This document shows positions 50,601 through 60,540 of a stretch of DNA of 64,000 nucleotides, one piece after another; the stretch's first letter is position 1; every line of letters begins with the position of its first letter. The position numbers were made by a program, and so were the translations under genes. Location: contig JAJFZO010000447.1 of the NCBI GenBank assembly GCA_021397835.1, forward strand, positions 682,001 to 746,000, in the 5' to 3' direction. The stretch comes from Moringa oleifera (taxonomy: Eukaryota > Streptophyta > Magnoliopsida > Brassicales > Moringaceae). Under the pieces are notes generated by a model. It was not told where the DNA came from, searched no databases, and was given only the letters and a program-made list of their open reading frames with translations.

Positions 50601-53154
50601 CATTCAAGCAGAGGTGCATGTTTATCATTTAACCTACAGAACCTTGTCATTGACCATAACACAAAGGTTAAGGTAGGCATAAAATGATAAAGCACTAGCA
50701 TGGAGACATATACATTTTTCCTTTTGCTAGGAAAAACATGAGAATAAACGCATCTTAACAGCACATGTTGAAAAGATTTCTATTTATACTTTCTTCAGAC
50801 TATTTTAGGTGACCTAAAGCATATTTAGAACTATCTCAAAGATGTAAGCAAAAAGAGTTATCAAGAGGATGCCATTGCAGCCATTGAAAATCATAACTGC
50901 TTGAGACACTGGCACAGTACCGAGGGCACTTCAAATTTGAAGGCTCAAAAGAAAGGGACTAATGACCAATGGAAAGGAATGTAGAAGGAAGCACTTAGGT
51001 ATTAGATTTTTTAAGTAATAGGATACACTTAAGCATAAGGTTTAAAAGGAATCAGCGATAAGACTTCATGACAAAAACTTAATGGTACAGTTAGGAACTA
51101 GACTTGAATAGGGATAATAATGAACATCATTGGTAATTATTCATAGGTGCAAAAGTTTGCATGCACACACCTTTTCATGGATTTAGTTTAAGTGGTGAGT
51201 TAAACATTGCACACGACTACTTCCCTGAGGCAAACAAATAACCAATTACAGTTGACAAACTTGTATAAATGACAGCTCAAAGATGATAACAACTACACAG
51301 CTTTTGTAGTGATGACGAGATGCATTTAGAATTAACTACGAGATTAAGAAAATTACCCATGAGCTAGGATAGGGCTAAAGTATAATAAACCATATGAAAC
51401 CTGGCCACTCACCTTCATAGTGTGTTCAGAACTCATCCGGAAATATCTTGAAGCACGTTTCTCCAGCTCAATGGTGTTCAAGGGATGCGGAGGGTACTTG
51501 AATCTTTCCCTTGGATGTGGGACATTTATGACCTGGACGAATCAGAAGTGTGAATATGAAACTTTCTGTACCTTAATATTTGAAGCTCTTCTAAAGCACA
51601 TGACTTTCAATTTTACTCACAGTTGCAGTTGGTTCCTGGACACACATTTCATATATTATAACTGCACAAGTATGATCAAATAAATGTCCACGTCTGCAAA
51701 ATCAAATATCATTGAATTTTAGTCCATTTAGAAGGAAAAATAAGAACATTAAACACTTGGACCAAGCCTTCACAATTTACATCCAATTGAAAGTAGCAAG
51801 GCCTTCATCTGATTTGTGAGAACAGTTTATTGTCCAAAACTCTTCTGGTTCATGTGATTGTATCTCCCAGTACCGTTCCACAACAAAGCCAAGTGTAGGG
51901 AACTGCAAGGGAAAAACAAACACAACAAAGGACACATGAATGCTGCATGTAATATGTAAATAGGATATATCGATGGCTTTTGATATGGAGGTCTGCCATA
52001 CCTGACAAGGACCATAACTCAGAACAAGATTTCTTTCATCATTAGCAGAATCAATAACAAACTTATCTTTCAACAGCATAGTCTGGAATCTGGTGAAAGA
52101 GGCACCGATACGAAGATCTATTTCCTAATGAAATTCAAAAAGAAAAATTAATCTTCACTGATTTGCAATGAAAAATAAGTACTGAAACATTGGCAAGTGT
52201 AACATCCAACTATCGAGTTTTCAAATGAAGAAGGTATGAAATGCAAGAACCAGAAAGTACATCATGCGGAAATTTGCAAAGTACATGGTGAACAAAACAG
52301 AAACCGTAGGGCTCTTAATGGACCACTGGACGTTACTCACTTGTCTAGCGTCTACAGCATCAGCAAACCATTGATTAGGTTCTTTAAGATTTTGCACTGC
52401 TTCATGAATATCCCTGGAATTTCAAAAACCAAAAATAACAAAATTTGATCTCAAGAAGACAAATAAAATGAAACCAACAAAAAGGCATAAAGAAACAAAG
52501 AACAAATAGAAGTTTTGCGTTGTTCACCTGTCAATTAATGCGGAGAAGTGAGCCCTCCTTATAGTAAGATTATGATTCACAGCTGTGCAAACTTGTACAA
52601 CTTCAAATGCGATGTTTTCCCCTTCTCTATCGCAGTCAAGCCACAGAACAAGCCAATCGCACCTTCTAGCTTCCTCCTCCAACGTCCTCTCGATATCTTT
52701 TTTGTCCTAAATCATTATCATAACTGAAACATAAGGGATAAAGAAACTGCTGGGATTTCAACCAAAGAACTTAAAATTCTCGCAACCACATTTTATTGAA
52801 CAGAGTTCGAACATTGCCCATGTAATTGGATAATGAGAGCTAAATGGGGATGAGGACCTCTGGGACGAACTTGCGGACGGGTGCATGGTAGAGGTCGACA
52901 GGGTCGCAGGAGTGCCACTTGCGGAAGCGTTCATGGAATTCGAGCTCCATGAGGTGGCCGGTGACGGAGGTCATGAGCATGAGGCAGGGCTGGCCTTGGA
53001 TGCAGTAACTGAACTCGAAGATCTTGTTGTACCGCGACCGCCCCTCCCGCATCCGCAACCCACCGTTCCGCGATAGGATCGTAGCGACGGACTTAGCCAC
53101 CGACGGCTTCTCCGCGACGTTCAAAACCTTTATTGCACGCCCGCCCCTAGACAT
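29689..53154 (-). CDS. TOP3A: DNA topoisomerase 3-alpha (type IA)
   Basis: Cuts and passes single DNA strands; in eukaryotes it acts with a RecQ helicase and RMI1 to dissolve double Holliday junctions. There are 24 exons: 52858-53154, 52528-52706, 52341-52413, 52002-52124, 51781-51902, 51621-51693, 51413-51532, 50482-50565, 49331-49510, 49091-49219, 48766-48840, 47647-47736, 47406-47510, 46485-46519, 45255-45384, 44239-44291, 44068-44167, 43727-43765, 43137-43215, 42601-42672, 33919-33990, 33517-33681, 31357-31477, 29689-29935. Phases agree throughout, giving 920 aa. The TOPRIM domain has E15 ([10 protein letters not shown]) and D123/D125/E127 (LDCDREGEN). The catalytic tyrosine is Y342 ([11 protein letters not shown]). 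A topo-type zinc region lies at 640-693, and CCHC knuckles at 766-779 and 902-915 flank a GRF finger (805-840, [17 protein letters not shown]). Length and domain order fit plant TOP3-alpha. Intron 20 is 8.6 kb and full of transposons. Confidence 0.96.
29936..31356 (-). other. TOP3A intron 23
   Basis: 1.4-kb intron between the GRF-finger exon and the last exon; donor GT/GTACGT and acceptor TTTGGCAG. I see no embedded gene or clear transposon. Confidence 0.7.
31478..33516 (-). other. TOP3A intron 22
   Basis: 2.0-kb intron between the first CCHC-knuckle exon and the GRF-finger exon. An A run lies at 32336-32348. No embedded coding sequence is recognisable; the 68-codon plus-strand frame at 32913-33119 is charged low complexity. 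Confidence 0.7.
35260..36200. mobile_element. LTR-like retrotransposon fragment in TOP3A intron 20
   Basis: The composition changes sharply to a non-coding, LTR-like stretch with a run from ATATTTATATTATATATACA through CTATTTATACAC (35600-35612) and short direct motifs, but no coding domain. It is sandwiched between ordinary intron sequence and LINE sequence. The class (solo LTR or LTR remnant) and the edges are inferred. Confidence 0.35.
36230..36560 (-). mobile_element. LINE 3'-end fragment, sense to TOP3A
   Basis: On the minus strand the translation gives a degenerate zf-RVT domain: [19 protein letters not shown], then frameshifted [19 protein letters not shown]. This is the zinc-binding tail typical of plant LINE reverse-transcriptase ORFs (CxLC....H...C...W). 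It is in the opposite orientation to the long LINE that follows. Only the 3' tail remains. Confidence 0.6.
36561..42495 (+). mobile_element. LINE (non-LTR retrotransposon), degenerate, antisense in TOP3A intron 20
   Basis: Plus-strand relic reading through broken frames. Around 38220-38410 is an ORF1-like basic region. The endonuclease remnant lies at about 39480-39680 (GDFN- and ERRG-like motifs). Reverse transcriptase lies at about 40340-41160, with [19 protein letters not shown], a [13 protein letters not shown] box and the palm box [12 protein letters not shown] (41020-41056). The zf-RVT-like tail follows at about 41960-42240. It ends in an A run (42482-42494) as expected for target-primed insertion. 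Stops and frameshifts throughout make it inactive. The 5' edge is approximate, and target-site duplications were not found. Confidence 0.85.
40340..41160 (+). pseudogene. LINE reverse transcriptase remnant
   Basis: Contains APGSD-like (GSDYFT), [33 protein letters not shown] and [10 protein letters not shown] motifs in several frames. The polymerase box reads FVDD where most plant LINEs have FADD; the two catalytic aspartates survive. It is interrupted by frameshifts, so it is not functional. Confidence 0.88.
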
Positions 53155-53258
53155 TGCCCGTCGTGCTTCGTTCGGTCCCTGGCTCAGGCTCGGCCACCCT
53201 GTTCTTTTTTTTTTTTTTTCTTGGTCTTAATTGCTTTTTCCTGTTCTTTCGTATAGCT

Positions 53259-53266
53259 TTTGGCGC
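53259..53266 (+). promoter_or_regulatory. E2F-type site upstream of TOP3A
   Basis: TTTGGCGC matches the E2F consensus TTTSSCGC exactly and lies about 105 bp upstream of the TOP3A ATG. E2F sites are common in promoters of plant S-phase and repair genes, so cell-cycle control is plausible. No experiment supports it here. Confidence 0.5.
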
Positions 53267-53344
53267 TTGATTGGACCTTAAGCTGGGGAGCGATGTTGGG
53301 TTTTCCCGCTCTTCTGAGAACGGACGCTTTGGAGGGGGAGTCAA

Positions 53345-54485
53345 ATGACTAGTTTGCCCTTGCGCAGGTTTTATGTAATTTAATTATTCTGAGTTGGTGG
53401 CTTACGTATTCTGATAATATGTAATATTTTTTTAAAAAATATCAAAAGTAATTTTGAATAAAGCTTGTTTTTAATTTAAATTTAATATATTGATTAAATG
53501 AAATATATATTTAATTTTTGAAATTAACTTATATTAATTAAAAATTAAAAAATATTTTTTTGTTCAAATATTTTAAAATAATTTAAATAAATTTTACACT
53601 TTATCAAAATATATTTTTAATTTTAAATAATTTTTTATTTTCAAATTATTTATATAAATTTTTCATGATTAAATTAAAATTTTATTATATAAAATTTTTA
53701 ATTTAAATAATTTTTAAAAATAATTTAAATTAAATTAAATTAAATTGTTAAATATCTAATTAATTGGATCAACATTTTGAAATGTAAAATAAAAGTTCAA
53801 TTTTTTATTTATTTTAATTTTTAATAAAAGTATTTAGTCTATAGTTTTGATAAATGTTTTTTTCTTAAATAATTATAATCAAGTTCTTGTCATTTTAATT
53901 TTATACTAATTGAAACTTTATCAATTTGACATTTGTAACCAAGTTTGCATAAGGGAGCTGCTAGATTTGCCACTGATAACATAGCAGAAGTGGATAGTTT
54001 GATTTTTTTCTTAATGTACACAGCTTACAAATATTTTTTAAAATTATTTATTGATAAAAAGTTTATTACAATTTCAATTTTAATTATATTTATATATATA
54101 CATGTAAACAAAAGTATTTCAAGTTTTTTTTAAAAAAATTTCACACTACTGTTTACATGATATTGATATTTTGTATTAATAAATAAATAATTTATTTTAA
54201 TATTTTAATTTAAAATATTTTATTTAAAAATTTTAAATTTGATGGTGAATTTTGTTTGATTGGTTTGGGTTTGAAATTAACATTACTTATAGCTAAATTG
54301 CAAACCTATATATATTAAATTTATTTTATTTTTTAATTAAAAAGTATGTGATAAGAAAAAAAGCTTACATGGCTTGAACTATCATTTGAACTTGAAACAT
54401 GCGATATTCTACTTAATAATATAAATCATTAAATTTTTTGTGTTGTTATATTAAAAAGAAATTTACAGATTACAATTGTAACTTT
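53345..54485. other. Very AT-rich spacer upstream of TOP3A
   Basis: Mostly runs of A and T with TTTAAATT- and AATTTAAAT-type words. There is no coding signal. The composition is like that of matrix-attachment-type or old repeat DNA. Confidence 0.5.
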
Positions 54486-55330
54486 TGACGTGGGTAGCTC
54501 TCTATAATCGAATTGTAGTATGATCATCCAACCATATTAAACCCATGGCAAACCTACACAAAAAACCTCAAACACAAGTTTAGCAATGATGACTTATGAC
54601 ATAAAGCATTTAACTAAAATATTGTTTCCTAATGAGTGCAAGACCTCACACTGTAAAGTTTCTTTGTGCAAACATAACATTACTTAAACCATTACATCTC
54701 AGCATCACACTCAATTACAATTTTGATGCACCTAATATAACCTTATCAAGCAATAATAAAACAAGGGTTCAAGATTAAGTTTTGAGTAGTATTAGTTAAC
54801 TTAAATCATTCTTAGATACATTAAGATTTTAACAACATAATAACGTTAGAAAAAAAGGCCCTTAGATATCCTCATTAACATTCTTGACAAATGTTAAAGC
54901 ATTGATTAGTGACCAACAAACATTAACACTAGACTTATTAGCTTACAAGGGTCAATCAGTAATAAAAAAATTAAAAATTTCGACATTGCAATAAGTACAA
55001 CATAAGCGTCATAGAGGAGCTCGACCCTTTTTCATTCTGTTACAAGGTAAATCTATTTCATGAGCAAAAAAGGCTCGATGAGCATCTCGACTTAATGGCA
55101 CGAGGCATGCGCATCATGACATGATTAAATGTTATGCACTCAACTCCAAGCTCCTATTTATATAAGACATCTTATGTAAACTACTTGCCAAAACATTCTC
55201 CATTTACATAAGACATCGTATGCAAACTACTTCCTACATCATTCAAAATCTCACCTTCCAACGAGGAAGAAGAAATTTAGAATCACCTCAAATGCTAAAA
55301 AATCCTAAGAGAACCTAATGTTATTTTGCG
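54486..55330 (+). repeat. 5' LTR of the gypsy element
   Basis: The first 340 bp align with 60181-60535 (for example CTCAAACACAAG versus CTCCAACACAAG, and ATTAGTTAAC in both). The remainder up to about 55.3 kb is inferred to belong to the LTR because a TATTTATATAAG TATA-like box sits at 55156-55167. The right edge and primer site are not resolved. Confidence 0.6.
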
Positions 55331-57119
55331 TAAGGTTTTGCCAACCATACTCACCAGGGCTACTTGTGCTTGGCACAATGGTTTGTTAATGTCCAACATA
55401 GCCACATTCCATAGTTTAATAAGTTATTCATCAAATATTTAATACTAGTATTAAGCAAAGAGAGAAAAGCGATCACCTTATGACCATCCACCAATAATCG
55501 GAGGACTTTTACTAGAAAATATGTGTCACTTTAACACTAAAATGTTGCAGTAGATGACCTATAATAATAAGTTGTTACAATCGCAAAGTATAACATACAA
55601 TAGTCCTTTTTCTTTGTTTCACTAATAAAGGAAAATGTTGATATCTTTCAAATCTACTTGTCCATGTAGAAAATATATTAATGTGAAAAAAGTTCAAGAC
55701 ATGGAGCATAAGCATGGGATCACTGAGACAAACACAAACAAACATCTACTAGAAGAGCCTTCAAAGAATGAAGTATGATTCCTCTCATGGATGCTCATAC
55801 CTACATTAGCATTAGCAATACCTAAAATGGACAAAAATGTACATTACACTCACAATATCACAACTGTAAATGCTAATAGAAATCAAGCATAAGTCATATC
55901 TTTGATGGCTATAAAAGCATGTTTTAAACCCAATACAAACTGATAAGAGTAAGTATTACCAATATTACCGAGATCATGGACACGACATCAAAGATTATTG
56001 GCACCTAAAATAAGAGATAAAGTAACTAATCCATTGTGAGCCACTTGAAGAAAATGCTAAAGGTATTAGATGTGGGTGCCTACACAAAGACTGACCAATA
56101 AGGGTAAGTTAAGAAAAGATGTTGAAGAGGAAGCAAAATCTTTAACAAGTATCATTATAATTATTAGAGGCAATCTTATAGGTAAAAAAAGAAGCATTAC
56201 ATCACGAAAAGCTTATGCTCCATGAGCATTTGTTGTTTTCACTCATTCGGGAAGTGAACATCACGATATGATAACATTGATTAATGATGATTCATAAGAT
56301 GTCTAGATGTCGCATTATGATGCACTTGTCATAAGGGTGATGGTTGCCAATTATGAAATTTGATAGGTGCTTATGGATGAAAATAGTTCAATAGATGTAG
56401 TCCATCATTAGAGTGCCTCAAACTATCGAAAAAAAGACCACTAATTTTTTTCTTTATTAGCTGGTTTTTAAGGTATAATTATTCCTAAAAAAGATGCAAT
56501 CACTTTTTCCTTGATGATTAGTATCGCACCATGAGTTGTGATGGTGATGATCAATTTTCTAATAGCTTATACTTTGTCAACCTATAACATTATCCTTGGT
56601 CATCTTAATTAGATATCATCCAAGTTGTTATCTCTAACTACTAGTTACTCACGAAGTTCCTAACTCTATAAGGCATTAATGAGATACAAGGTAACCTATA
56701 TGAGTCCTAATAGATGTTACACAATCACCATGCATGGCAACTCAAAAGTCATCTACCTTATGATAATTGAATGGTAGGAAAGAGCCTAATAAGGCAAGCT
56801 AATAAAGCCTTTAGAAAAAGTTGAGCTCAACAAAGGATAATACATCAAGGCAAGTGTGTATTTAGCTTACCATAAGCAACAAAAAAGCCTTTAATGCCTG
56901 TAAAAGAACATTGACATCTTTACTTGGAGTATTAAGGACATGCCCAATCGACCATGCACCCATTAAGCATGCATTTAGTATACATCTTGAGCATCAACTT
57001 ATAAGACAAGGAAATGCAAATTCGTTATATAACATTAATAAGCTATCTAAGCTAAGGTTGATAGATAACTAGACGTAACATTCATTTAAAAGGCACTTCA
57101 TCCTTATTAGCTAAGTAAT

Positions 57120-57470
57120 ACAGTCCCTGTAAAGAAACCTAATGGCATGCGGATCGTGTGTGCCGATTACGCTGATCTCATTAATGCATGATCAAAGGAT
57201 AATTACTTGCCCATGCCTAGATCATTTGGTAAACAATGTTATAGGGTTTCATGGACATGTTACCAGATACAAGCAGATTAAAATGAAGGAGGATGAAAAG
57301 CATACTAAATTCATCACCGATTACCATATATTTTGCCAAATAGTTTTGTACTTTTAAGTTCTAAAAAGCTATATTAATCTATCAAGGCCTTATCAACTCT
57401 ATTTTCAAATATCATATTAGAAAAAATTTGAAAGTATATGCTGATGATATGATTGTCAAAAGTAAACTAG
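57120..57470 (+). pseudogene. Gypsy reverse transcriptase remnant
   Basis: Open stretches give KKPNGMRIVCADYADLINA, NYLPMPRSF, IKMKEDEKHTKFITDYHIFC and KVYADDMIVKSK, each matching a gypsy reverse transcriptase block. The YADD box keeps both aspartates. Stops and frameshifts separate the blocks. Confidence 0.88.
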
Positions 57471-59482
57471 GAGTTACCATAAAATTGAGCTTGATAACAT
57501 ATTATTCATTCTATGACAACATCGCATATTAGGGTAAATCCCAATAAATATGTCTTTAAAGTGGCAACTGACAAGTTTTTAGGATACATGGTCATACAAC
57601 AAAGGATAAAGGCAAACCCTAAACATCAGTAAATATACGAGCACCATAGAGTATGTATAAAGTTCAAAAGCTCATAGATAAGATCACCTTACTAATTATA
57701 TTCATCATACAAATAATAAACTATTTTTTTGCATCTTCATAAACCCAAAGGCATTCAAAAGGAAATCTAACTTGTCAAGAGGCATTCGATTAATTAAAAA
57801 CTTATTTTGGGACACCATCATTTCTTGTGAAACCACATGATAACAAGCTGTTATTCATTTACCTTGCAGTTGCAAAGTTTTTAGCGTCATTCTCACGTGC
57901 CAAAAAGGGAAAGTGTAATGATCTACTTATTATATCAACAAAACTCTACATGGAGCAAAAAATTATTACTATGCCACTGAAAAGATGGTTTATGCCCTTG
58001 TTTTAGCGACTTAAAAATTGCACCTATACTTTTAAGCTCGTATTATCATTATGTGAGCAAATCAATCACCAGGTAAAATAATAGGGCGAGTTAACGTAAT
58101 AAGGCAACTAACCAAGTGCTCATTCCAATTAAGCAAGCATGATAGCCGACAAGCCTTAAATGACTATAAAATCATAATCTCTTGTAGATTTTATTATCAA
58201 AACACTTAGTACTAAAAAAAAGCACACACAAGCAATCAACGATCATGAAGAGAAAGCCATTGAACCATAAGACAAAGAGTAAGTATCATCCTTGAAAGAC
58301 CCTAATGGATCAAAATCATATATGCCTTTAAATTCAACTTCAAAGTGTTAAACAACAAGGCAACATATGAGGTTGCTTATTAAAAGCCTCAGTGTTGCCA
58401 ACAATATCGATATGCGTTAATCTAAGTATCCAAAAATTCATAATTGATCATGTGTAGGTGAAAAGAATACAAGGTCAAAGATGAAAAGTGTTATACTACC
58501 TTAAAAAATTTCAAGATCTGCTTAAACAATTCGAGAAAAAAAACTTATGTAGGTACTTTAAACAAAGAATGCATTAGTAGACGTTTTGGGAAAGCTTACC
58601 ATTGGTAGCCATACTAAATGACCTAAGTTGTCTTCCATAAAGTAAAAGCCTGATCTAAGAAAAGGAGACGCAAATAATTGACTTCATCAAGGCATCATAT
58701 TTGGCTTTATCTCATCACTTGTGTCAGTGATCATATAGATGCCTACTTGAAATGTCTCTCCAATGAGGAACAACATTACATGTTTTAGGAGACCCACAAA
58801 GAGATCTACTGTAGTCGCTTAAGACTTTTACAAGGAAGTACCGTGATAAGGTACTAGTCGTCTTAACCAAAAAGTTTATTATAGTCTTATTGATCCCATT
58901 AGTAAGGCTCACCCTCATTATCACTTCATACCCTTCACATAATGTGATATAGACCTCATTAAATCTCTTCTATAAGCCATCGGACAATAAAAATTCTTGA
59001 ACATTACCATTAATTATTTTATCAAATGAGTCAAGACAAAGGTACTAGTCTAAATCACAGAGCATAAGGCGTGGAACTTCTTCTAAAGAGGCATTATATG
59101 TTTGATTATAATTCCCCACATATCGATCCTAAACATGGGCTACAATTCTAAGGAGCCATGTTCATGGGACATTGCAGAGAAATACAAATAGAGTAAATTT
59201 CACATTTATTAGACAAATAGAAATGATGAATTAGACTATTCTAAGGGCTTTAAAGAAACAAATAAATGCAGCATAAGATTTTTAGACCAATGAGCTACCT
59301 TGATTCTATGGGCTTACCATATAACAACTTGCACAAAATCGAAGCAGTGTCACTAATGGAGCTTGTGGCACCTTCATTTCGCAATCAATACTTTGATTCT
59401 TAGAAAATTGAGAAAAAGTTAACATATAAGTTAAACCTCTTATCGAAGCTACAAGGCAAGGTGGGATGATGGATGAACATTT

Positions 59483-59485
<3 letters not shown>

Positions 59486-59513
<28 letters not shown>
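59486..59513. repeat. (AT)n microsatellite
   Basis: About 13 AT units inside the gypsy element. Confidence 0.95.
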
Positions 59514-60163
59514 GCATGGCACTTCAACAAAAAGGTGCAAAGAAGAGCGTTTAAAGTCAAAAATCTGATTTTGCCACTAGTTTAGGCCTCAATTACAAAT
59601 GTGTAATAGGAAAAATGTCATAAAAAATGGAGGGTGCTTACCAAATGGATAAAGTAATTGGTCCAATTACATATTGACTATGTCATCTAAATAAGAGAGT
59701 ACTATTATAAAAGTGCCATAAATTAAGAATGAAAGAGGAAAAAGACAATGTAAAATGATCTTAGTGCATCTTTATACACACATAATCCCTTGAGACAAGT
59801 AACATGCCCCGATGAAAGAATACATTGCCACAAGAGCAACGTCATCTGGGATATGACATTGGCTCTGAAAAGCCTCAATTTCATCTTCAAATGTGATGAA
59901 TGCATCCTAAAGGAGGACAAAAAAAAGACATAACTATAATGCAAAAAGATAAGGTACAAAGGAACAATACTTGAGCTAATGAAAAATTCAAGATTGAAAG
60001 AAAGATGAACACTGGAAGAACTAGCACAGTAGGTTGATAAATAAAAAAGGCAGGAAGCTAGATAGACAAAGACTAAAAACTTCTGAAATAACTACTTGAA
60101 AACAAAAAAGGTGCACACATGTGATGTCATGTTGCCTTTCACTTGTTGATAAGCCTCACACAC

Positions 60164-60178
60164 CATAAGAGGTAAGGC
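60164..60178 (+). other. Polypurine tract of the gypsy element (degenerate)
   Basis: AAGAGGTAAGGCG directly precedes the 3' LTR start TGATG. Position and purine content fit, with pyrimidine interruptions. Confidence 0.4.
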
Positions 60179-60180
60179 GC

Positions 60181-60540
60181 TGATGTGTTTAACCCACTAT
60201 AATTAATATGCAACATGATAACTAATGATGTGAAGCCCATAACAAGCTTATAGAAACACCTCCAACACAAGTCTAGTAACGATGATCTATGATGCAAAAC
60301 ACCTGACTATAATAATGCTTCCTAACCAGTACGACACTTGGCACCTTACAGCTTTTTCACACAAACATGACATTAGCCAAACCACGGTGCCCCAACATCG
60401 CACTCGAATGCTATTTGGACCCTCTTGATGCAACCCTATAAACGCAACAATAATACAAGGATTTGGGACATAGTTTCGCACAATATTAGTTAACACCAAC
60501 CATTTCCTAATACACCTAAATTTCAATAGTAATAATTTTA
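60181..60540 (+). repeat. 3' LTR of the gypsy element, truncated
   Basis: It aligns with the first 340 bp or so of the 5' LTR, then similarity stops at about 60535 in AT-rich DNA. A downstream deletion or ancient rearrangement probably removed the rest. Confidence 0.65.

Larger units (their letters stand above)
54486..60540 (+). mobile_element. Ty3/gypsy LTR retrotransposon, degenerate
   Basis: Direct repeats begin TGACGTG at 54486 and TGATGTG at 60181. Plus-strand remains of pol occur in order. A protease end lies near 56560-56600 (LSTYNIILG). Reverse transcriptase is at about 57130-57460: KKPNGMRIVCADYADLINA, then QIKMKEDEKHTKFITDYHIF and VYADDMIVKSK. An RNase H region is at about 57800-58020 (LYMEQKIITM), with integrase remnants beyond 58680. 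Motifs fit Tat/Athila-type plant gypsy elements. Frames are heavily broken. Confidence 0.85.

Noticed and set aside
52885..53230. Plus-strand open frames opposite TOP3A exon 1
   Set aside because: They mirror the GC-rich TOP3A first exon, have no motif and are inconsistent with the strong topoisomerase frame on the other strand.
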